Assembly (NCBI GenBank): GCA_028703095.1
Contig: JAQVNO010000016.1
Span: forward strand, 1 to 32,014
Direction of reading: 5' to 3'
Source of the DNA: Bacteroidales bacterium
GTDB taxonomy: Bacteria; Bacteroidota; Bacteroidia; Bacteroidales; WCHB1-69
DNA: 32,014 nucleotides
Shown here: positions 25,371 through 32,014 of the stretch, piece by piece
Layout of the letters: each line of letters begins with the position of its first letter
Numbering within the stretch: the first letter of the stretch is position 1
Position numbers and translations under genes: made by a program
The notes under the pieces: generated by a model
What the model saw: the letters and a program-made list of their open reading frames with translations, nothing else
What the model was told of the DNA's origin: nothing
Databases searched by the model: none

Positions 25371-28300
25371 TTAACAAATTACTTTTATTTTATGTACTTT
25401 TTTATCGTTAACTAATGAAACGATTTTATTTGTTAAGAGATTGTCATCTAAAAAAATACTACTTACAAATGCATGTTCGTTTTCCTCTTCCATGCGAAGA
25501 ACTTCAATATAATATAAGGTATCGAAATAACGATATTCCATTTGAAAATTTTTCCAAGATGAAGGCATTTTGGGTTCAAAAGTAAGCGTATCACCATTTT
25601 TTCTAAACCCTAAAATATGTTCCAACCCTACTTTGTAAGCCCAGCTGCTGGATCCGGTATACCATGTCCATCCTCCACGTCCGGAAGATTGTGGACTGGA
25701 ATAAATATCAGCGGCAATGCTATAAGGTTCTACTTTATATTTGATGGTGTCTCCAATAGAAGTGGTTCGATTAATAGGATTAATCATCGAATAATACGAA
25801 TAAGCTTTGTCAACATAACCTTCTTTTAGCAATGCCATGATATACCACATGGCGCCATGCGAGTATTGTCCACCATTTTCGCGTATGCCTTCCAGATAAT
25901 CCATAATATATCCGGGATTATTTTTAGAGTTTTTAAAAGCAGGTGTTAATAGTTTAATGATTTTATTTTCATGGTCGACCAAACGATTTTCTGTTTCTCG
26001 AAGAATTCTTTGTTTTTTATCTTCATCTGCTACATCTGTTAAAATACTCCATGATTGTGACAATAAGTCAATTTGACATTCTAAATTATTACGCGAGCCT
26101 AATGTTTCACCATTATCAAAATAAGCTCGTAAAAACCATTCACCATCCCATGCGTTATTGATTAAAGATTGAGTTAAATAGGGGATGGTTTTTTTGCATC
26201 TGTTTACTAAATCGTCATCGTGTTTAAAAGTAGACAAATAAATGGTTTTTTGTAGAATATCCAATAAGAAAAATCCCACCCAAACACTTTCTCCTTTACC
26301 TAGATAACCTATTTTATTCATGCCATCGTTCCAATCGCCACAACCCATTAAAGGAAGTCCGTGTTTCCCGAATTGCTTCAAAGATTTATTAATACATAAT
26401 TTTAAATGTTCATATAAACTTTGTTTTTCTTCGGTAAAATAAAAATGTATTCCTTTTTCTGTTTCTCCTTCTTTTAATTGTTCCCCTTGAACAAAAGGAA
26501 TTTCTTCATCCAAAATAGAATAATCACCTGTCATATAGATGTATTCATAAGATACATATACCAACCACAAATAATCATCAGAGAAAGTTGTACGAGATCC
26601 TAACGATAATTCTTCGTGCCACCAATGTAAGACATCCCCTTCGGGAAATTGATGGGATGCATGTTTAATAATTTGATTTCTTGCTATTAAGGCATCACTA
26701 TACATAATACTCATGGTATCTTGTAATTGATCACGGAACCCATAAGCACCTCCAACTTGATAAAAACCTGCTCTCGCAAATAATCGAGCTGAATAGGTTT
26801 GATATAAATACCAGGTGTTCATCACGTAATTAAATGATGTATCCGGAGTATTCACTTTGATAGTCGATAACTTTTCTTTCCAAAAATGAGTTACTTTTTG
26901 AATTTCATTTTCAATTCCACTTAAATGAACTTGTTTTATCGGAGTATTAATTTCTTTGACGCCAATAATAAAAGCCATGGTTTTTCTTTGTCCTTCCGGA
27001 ATCTCCACTTGTGTTTCAATACACTTTTGATTGGGATTGTTGTCATTATAACATATTAATTTTTCGGTGGACGATAAAAATACATGCATATCTTTAAAAG
27101 TATGACTATATTTATTAGTAAAATATAAACAATTATCTTCTTCATTCCAATCGGAAAGAAGGTGACGATTTGTTTTTTCTTCGGTTATACCTAAAACTAT
27201 TTTCGTTATCAAGCTCAATTGTACGGTTTGATTCGAGGGAATGATATTCTCTATATCAATAAGATAGTATTTAATTTTATCTTGTAAAGCGGCAAAGACT
27301 TTTATTTGAATATTAAAAGCATATGAATTTGCCATGAATACGGAATAGCCTAAGCCATGACGAGCAGCAGTAGGAATAAAACGTTGCTTATTGATTAGGA
27401 TTAGTTCCGATGGAGGGTCTCCAACCATATCGTTAGACCAAGAGCTTATTTTATATGATTGACTATTAAATGCATAAGTAAACCCACTCATCCATCCGCT
27501 GATAATAAAACCAAAATCAGAATTGGCAATAACATTAATCCAAGGCATGGGAGTATTGATATTGCTAATATAATATTCATTTTCGTTATCGATAAATCCT
27601 CCAAACTCATTATAAAACTTCAGATTTTTAGGATGTTTTATTTCTTTTGTTAACAATGCTGTATATTTACAATCATCGGTGCAGGAAAACAAATCAGTTT
27701 CTACTTCTTGCATTTGTTTTTCTAATGATTTACCGGTTGAAGCATCGATGGTTATACGTGCTATGGTGTATAAAAGTGTCTTTTCTTCTTCGCTTAAATC
27801 TGAAGAAGAGAGAGTATGCACATTTCCCGTTGAATTTTCAAAATAATTAAAATAGTATATTTTATTTACTAAATCCGAAATATATTTTTTTAATAAATCT
27901 TCTTTCGACTCTTTTTCATTGTTGATAATAACAATATCAACATAAACCCCTCTGCTTTTATAAAACTCATAGGCTTGTAAAACATCTTTTAATATCAATG
28001 CGTTTTCAATGGCATCTATTTCTAATAATATAATGGGTAAATCGCCGGAAATGCTGAATTTCCAAAGATTAGGTTGCGCTAATGTATTTTTTCTCAAAAT
28101 AGATTTTCTGGTTTCACTATTGGAGGATGTTTGAAAAATATGTTTTAGTATGGTATTATACAAACGCATTTGAGCTCCCTTTAACTGCGAATATCCGGTT
28201 CTCATATTATTCAAAGCAGTAGCCATTTCAAAAGCAATATTCACATCGAAATTGTTACGAAATCCGTTTACAATATCTATTACCTGCTCTCGTGATTTCC

Positions 28301-31300
28301 CAAAGGCAACACTTAAAAATACGGCTTCCTTTTTCCCTGCCTTTACAATAATTTCTCGGCGAATGCTCATGATAGGGTCTAAAGAAGAACCTAAGCCTTT
28401 CGATAGATTGCCTCTGCTGGTAATAACGTAAGGATTTCCGGTAGTATTGTTGCGCCCGATAAAATGTAATCGGGATGTTTCATATTCAACTTTCAAATCG
28501 TTTTCATTGTCAAAAAACATGCGTGAAGCCACATAATATTTTGTATCTTTAATATGGCGGGATTTACGCGTAAAAATTAATGTGGAACTTTGTTCATCGA
28601 ATTCACTGTAAATGGTCATGCTATTGAAAGAACGATGTGCTATATCCCTGTCATTTTGACACATAATAACTTCTCCGTAGGAGGTTAATTCTAAAACAAC
28701 ATCTTTGGAAGTTTGATTTTCAAAGGATATTTTTCTGATTTCGGCATTTTTATCTTTAACCACACACATTTCAGTGGTAGTAATAATTCCGCTGTCTTCG
28801 CGTATGTATTTTATACGGTCAGAAGCAAAAATAACACGATATTTATCGGGTTTTACATTTAAAGGGGCATAGGTATTTGACCATATTTTCCCTGAATAAA
28901 TATCACGGATATACATAAAGATGCCATAATTTTCAGAGGTTATCTTACGATATCTATTGATATAAATATCTTTGTAACGGCTAAAACCACAGCCTCGGTC
29001 ATTGATTAATAAAGTATAATAACCATTCGATAATATTCCGATTTCCGGAATCGGGCTTAGATTGTCATATTCACGTATGTCGTTTTCCTGTCGTTCTTTT
29101 GGATATTTAAACCGTTTATATTTAGATATCTTCAAGTCAATATAAGGCTTAATCTGTGCCTTTTCTTTGAGAAGGGTTTCCATCGATTGGATTTTTTTAT
29201 CTTGATGGAAATAATTTTGTATGCAGTTTGATTTTAAATAATTAGTTAATGATGACAGTATCATTCCCTGATGATGTGCGTAATGAGCTTCTACATTTGC
29301 TTTATCTTCTTCATCGTAAGATTCAAAGAAACCGAATTGGGAATACATATTCAATTGTTTGAATTTCTGAATATTTTCATATACTTCTTTGTCTTTAATT
29401 CCGATAACCATTAGCGAACTGTAGGGTGAAATGACAATACGATTTGAAATGGTGTTTTGAAATTTTAAATAAGGGACACCAAAAGCTTTGTATTTATAAT
29501 TTTGAGCATCATCCAATTCATTATATCCTGATTCAGAAATTCCCCAAGGAAGGCGTTTGTCTATTTCTTTCATAAATTCTTTTTGGGCGTAATAGGCAAA
29601 TGCATAGGTCTCGTCCATAAGCGTATGTTTGAATGTCTTCATAAAAATCAAAGGCATGAAATATTCAAAAAGAGTACCGTACCAAGAAGCAACTCCTTTG
29701 TAGAATTTGTATTTTGTTAAAGTTTTATCCAAACAAAACCAATGTTTATATGGAGCATCACCTTTGCTGATGGCAATAAAACTTGTTAAGCGTGCTTCGG
29801 AAGCAAAATTGTTATAATGATAAGGTAGTAAATTTTGGTCGCGATAATCGAACCCTATACTGAAAACATCCAAGTCCTTATTGTATAGTTTGCTGAAGTT
29901 GGTATTGTCGATAAGACGCAAAACATTATTTAATAAGATTTTATTGTCAATTTTCTTTAAAAATCCCTTAACAACATATAAACAGGCTACAAAATTTCCA
30001 CTATCGGCAGAAGAAACGAAATATGGATTTAGTTCTTCGAGGCTATAAATATTGTACCAGTTAAATAAATGCCCTTCCCATTTTTTCAATTTGGTAACAG
30101 TTTCTATAATTTTTTCGAGAAAATAAGAGGCTTCTTTTAAAGAAATAAAACCTAATTCATAGGCAGCAATCACACTAACCATGGAATATCCTATATTCGT
30201 AGGAGATGTTTTATAGTCTGTTTTCTGTGTTCGACTTAATTGATAATTGTCAGGGATTAAAAAATTTGTTTCTTCTTGTAATAATGTATGAAAGTAGTTC
30301 CATGTACGGAAAGCAATTTCTTTAATTTCTTCCAGTTGTTTTTCTTGCAAATGTTTTTCGTCTGTTTTAATTTTTTTTCCAAGCCAATACATCCTAAACG
30401 GAGCGAGACACCATAAGCAAGCTATGAGGATGGCAACCATCAGGTAAAGAGAAGTTTCTTCGGTTTTAAAATGCCAAGTTCCTGCTATAAGAAAAAGGGC
30501 AAATACAAAATTGATACGGAAATTACGGATATAACTTTGGAGTGTGTTTTTCGTCATCTTCTCCGCATCTTCAGAAGTAATCCAATTGAGTAAATTCTTT
30601 TTACTTATAAACATCCTATATAAAGCCCTAACAATGGCATCAAAATACATAAAAGCCTCTTTTGGCAAGATTGATAATACAATTAAGGATTTATTGACAA
30701 CCACTGCTATGCCACGAGCTAAGGTCATATAGTATCGTATATAACGACTGTATTTGCGTTTAAAAATAATTCGGGATAGCAAATAAAAAAGAATAGGTGT
30801 TGAAACTACTATCAAGTCAACTAGTAAATATATCAATGGATTGTATTTGCCAATGGTAAAACCGAAAAAGAGTAAAATTAATAAAGACATACTCATGACA
30901 CTTCGGCGCAGATTATCGAATATTTTCCATTTACCAAGGACGTTTATGGGATTGGGAACCGTTTTGCCTTTTTCGTTTTTAACTTTTTTCTTTAACCACA
31001 GTACGATTTGCCAATCTCCTCTTACCCAACGATGATGGCGTTTAGCATCATCCAAATAGTTGGAGGGACTGTCATCAAACAAGACTACATCGTTAATTAA
31101 GCCACAGCGTAAATAATTGCCTTCCAATAAATCGTGACTAAGAATCAGATTTTGAGGGAATGTACCGGATAATATGTGTTGAAAGATCTTAAGGTTATAA
31201 ATCCCTTTACCGACAAAACTTCCTTCATTAAATGTATCTTGATATAACTCATAGGAAGCAGTAGTGTATACATCCAGACCTCCTAAACCTGAAAACAATT

Positions 31301-32014
31301 GAGCATAACGAGATTTATTCGTTACTTCAATTTCTACGTTTACTCGTGGCTGCATAATGGCATAACCCGAAATAACATGTGTTCCATCTTGCGATAGTAT
31401 CGGTTGATTCATCGGATGGGCAATAGCACCTATCAACTGAAAAGCAGAATACAATACTAATTGTGTATCTGTATCTAAGGTAATGATATAGCTTATCGAT
31501 TTGTCAAAATTATCCAATGTTTGACATTGAAAAAGCTCTTTCTTTTTCGTTTCCGATAAGTTACCAAGTAATAAATCGTTGAAATGAAGGATAGCCCCGC
31601 GTTTGCGTTCAAAACCCAAAAAACATCCTTCACTTTCACTGTAAAAACGTTGACGATACACAAAATTGAAAATGTTCTTATTGTATTTTTCGTTCAATTC
31701 CTTCACTTTTTCCATTCCTGTTGCTATGAGTTCGGCATCCATATCGTTATGCTTGCTTGTTTCTGACGAACAATCTCCCAGCAAAGTAAAATATAAGTTA
31801 TCGGAAAGGTTTGAAAGATAGTATACTTCCAGCTTATCAAACATTTGAACTATTTTTTCATTGGTTTTGATAATGGTAGGAATAATAACCATACTAGCGT
31901 ATGCTTCCGGTATGCCGTCTTCAAATTTTAATTTCAGCGTGCTATTGGGTTTATGCAGATATTGCAACAATTGATTAAAAAGTTCTATTACAAACTGACT
32001 TATGGGCACTAATA
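25371..32014 (-). CDS. ndvB: cyclic beta-1,2-glucan synthase-like protein (GT84 and GH94), N-terminus off window
   Basis: About 2,213 residues lie in the window, and the frame runs on past the right edge. The in-frame GTG at 32009 is not a credible start, because homologues are about 2,800 residues and the GT84 region has already begun there. Counting from that GTG: residues 60-345 are GT84 glycosyltransferase, with DNLYFTLLGD, ITLDTDTQ (D179 and D181), SHDLLEG and HHRWVRGDWQ. Four membrane segments follow (about 370-545), then a glycoamylase-like domain (about 590-1000, with PWGISESGYN and AHHQGMIL). A GH94 phosphorylase-like module holds GDWNDGMN at 1891-1898 and NLECQIDLLSQSW. In Agrobacterium and Brucella such proteins make, elongate and cyclise beta-1,2-glucan for the periplasm. 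No transporter gene for it is in the window. Confidence 0.9.
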   Translation of the reverse strand, partial: LVPISQFVIELFNQLLQYLHKPNSTLKLKFEDGIPEAYASMVIIPTIIKTNEKIVQMFDKLEVYYLSNLSDNLYFTLLGDCSSETSKHNDMDAELIATGMEKVKELNEKYNKNIFNFVYRQRFYSESEGCFLGFERKRGAILHFNDLLLGNLSETKKKELFQCQTLDNFDKSISYIITLDTDTQLVLYSAFQLIGAIAHPMNQPILSQDGTHVISGYAIMQPRVNVEIEVTNKSRYAQLFSGLGGLDVYTTASYELYQDTFNEGSFVGKGIYNLKIFQHILSGTFPQNLILSHDLLEGNYLRCGLINDVVLFDDSPSNYLDDAKRHHRWVRGDWQIVLWLKKKVKNEKGKTVPNPINVLGKWKIFDNLRRSVMSMSLLILLFFGFTIGKYNPLIYLLVDLIVVSTPILFYLLSRIIFKRKYSRYIRYYMTLARGIAVVVNKSLIVLSILPKEAFMYFDAIVRALYRMFISKKNLLNWITSEDAEKMTKNTLQSYIRNFRINFVFALFLIAGTWHFKTEETSLYLMVAILIACLWCLAPFRMYWLGKKIKTDEKHLQEKQLEEIKEIAFRTWNYFHTLLQEETNFLIPDNYQLSRTQKTDYKTSPTNIGYSMVSVIAAYELGFISLKEASYFLEKIIETVTKLKKWEGHLFNWYNIYSLEELNPYFVSSADSGNFVACLYVVKGFLKKIDNKILLNNVLRLIDNTNFSKLYNKDLDVFSIGFDYRDQNLLPYHYNNFASEARLTSFIAISKGDAPYKHWFCLDKTLTKYKFYKGVASWYGTLFEYFMPLIFMKTFKHTLMDETYAFAYYAQKEFMKEIDKRLPWGISESGYNELDDAQNYKYKAFGVPYLKFQNTISNRIVISPYSSLMVIGIKDKEVYENIQKFKQLNMYSQFGFFESYDEEDKANVEAHYAHHQGMILSSLTNYLKSNCIQNYFHQDKKIQSMETLLKEKAQIKPYIDLKISKYKRFKYPKERQENDIREYDNLSPIPEIGILSNGYYTLLINDRGCGFSRYKDIYINRYRKITSENYGIFMYIRDIYSGKIWSNTYAPLNVKPDKYRVIFASDRIKYIREDSGIITTTEMCVVKDKNAEIRKISFENQTSKDVVLELTSYGEVIMCQNDRDIAHRSFNSMTIYSEFDEQSSTLIFTRKSRHIKDTKYYVASRMFFDNENDLKVEYETSRLHFIGRNNTTGNPYVITSRGNLSKGLGSSLDPIMSIRREIIVKAGKKEAVFLSVAFGKSREQVIDIVNGFRNNFDVNIAFEMATALNNMRTGYSQLKGAQMRLYNTILKHIFQTSSNSETRKSILRKNTLAQPNLWKFSISGDLPIILLEIDAIENALILKDVLQAYEFYKSRGVYVDIVIINNEKESKEDLLKKYISDLVNKIYYFNYFENSTGNVHTLSSSDLSEEEKTLLYTIARITIDASTGKSLEKQMQEVETDLFSCTDDCKYTALLTKEIKHPKNLKFYNEFGGFIDNENEYYISNINTPMPWINVIANSDFGFIISGWMSGFTYAFNSQSYKISSWSNDMVGDPPSELILINKQRFIPTAARHGLGYSVFMANSYAFNIQIKVFAALQDKIKYYLIDIENIIPSNQTVQLSLITKIVLGITEEKTNRHLLSDWNEEDNCLYFTNKYSHTFKDMHVFLSSTEKLICYNDNNPNQKCIETQVEIPEGQRKTMAFIIGVKEINTPIKQVHLSGIENEIQKVTHFWKEKLSTIKVNTPDTSFNYVMNTWYLYQTYSARLFARAGFYQVGGAYGFRDQLQDTMSIMYSDALIARNQIIKHASHQFPEGDVLHWWHEELSLGSRTTFSDDYLWLVYVSYEYIYMTGDYSILDEEIPFVQGEQLKEGETEKGIHFYFTEEKQSLYEHLKLCINKSLKQFGKHGLPLMGCGDWNDGMNKIGYLGKGESVWVGFFLLDILQKTIYLSTFKHDDDLVNRCKKTIPYLTQSLINNAWDGEWFLRAYFDNGETLGSRNNLECQIDLLSQSWSILTDVADEDKKQRILRETENRLVDHENKIIKLLTPAFKNSKNNPGYIMDYLEGIRENGGQYSHGAMWYIMALLKEGYVDKAYSYYSMINPINRTTSIGDTIKYKVEPYSIAADIYSSPQSSGRGGWTWYTGSSSWAYKVGLEHILGFRKNGDTLTFEPKMPSSWKNFQMEYRYFDTLYYIEVLRMEEENEHAFVSSIFLDDNLLTNKIVSLVNDKKVHKIKVIC

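Noticed and set aside
32009-32009. GTG at the right edge as the start of the glucan synthase
   Set aside because: The frame continues without a stop to base 32014, and the GT84 domain is already under way, so this is only an internal codon.

Overview
This window looks like part of the chromosome of a low-GC member of the Bacteroidota. I judged GC by eye at about one third and did not compute it. Four things point there. Several gene starts are preceded by the Bacteroidota-type -7 element TAnnTTTG. GldF and GldG are present. There is a PUR-alpha-like DUF3276 protein, a family typical of Bacteroidota and spirochaetes. The left end carries a large secreted protein with a lectin/MAM-like region. 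Butyrate kinase and a YfcC-type carrier suggest a fermentative, probably anaerobic member, but genus and family cannot be fixed from this sequence. No rRNA, tRNA, CRISPR array, transposase or phage gene was found.

Layout, left to right. At 1-1262 (minus) is the N-terminal part of a secreted surface protein, followed by 416 bp of AT-rich intergenic DNA. At 1679-6939 (plus) are DNA polymerase I, a Wzx-like flippase and a GT4 glycosyltransferase, tightly packed. At 7140-8703 (plus) is a two-gene membrane module, a LiaF-like protein and a membrane-anchored LytTR regulator. It is followed by a lipoprotein of unknown function with its own promoter (8760-9404). At 9418-12207 (minus) are butyrate kinase and a YfcC-family carrier. 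At 12438-14649 (plus) is the acpP-fabF-rnc cluster. At 14663-20254 (minus) is one tight run read as ruvB-pssA-wza-wzc-rfbC. At 20399-24759 (plus) are gldF, gldG, a DUF4340-like protein and a Bax-inhibitor-1 protein. At 24845-25180 (minus) is the DUF3276 protein. At 25371-32014 (minus) is the C-terminal 2,200 or so residues of a giant cyclic beta-1,2-glucan synthase-like protein whose N-terminus lies off the right edge.

The recurring theme is the cell envelope. The flippase, GT4 enzyme, Wza, Wzc and RmlC make up part of a Wzx/Wzy-type polysaccharide export pathway split over two loci about 8 kb apart. PssA, AcpP and FabF belong to membrane lipid synthesis. The LiaF-like/LytTR pair looks like an envelope-sensing switch. 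The glucan synthase would make a second glycan. No convincing wholly new system is visible. The items most worth a second look are the NdvB-like synthase in a Bacteroidota background, the kinase-less LiaF/LytTR module with a possible operator pair, and the Gly/Tyr-repeat tail of the Wzc kinase.
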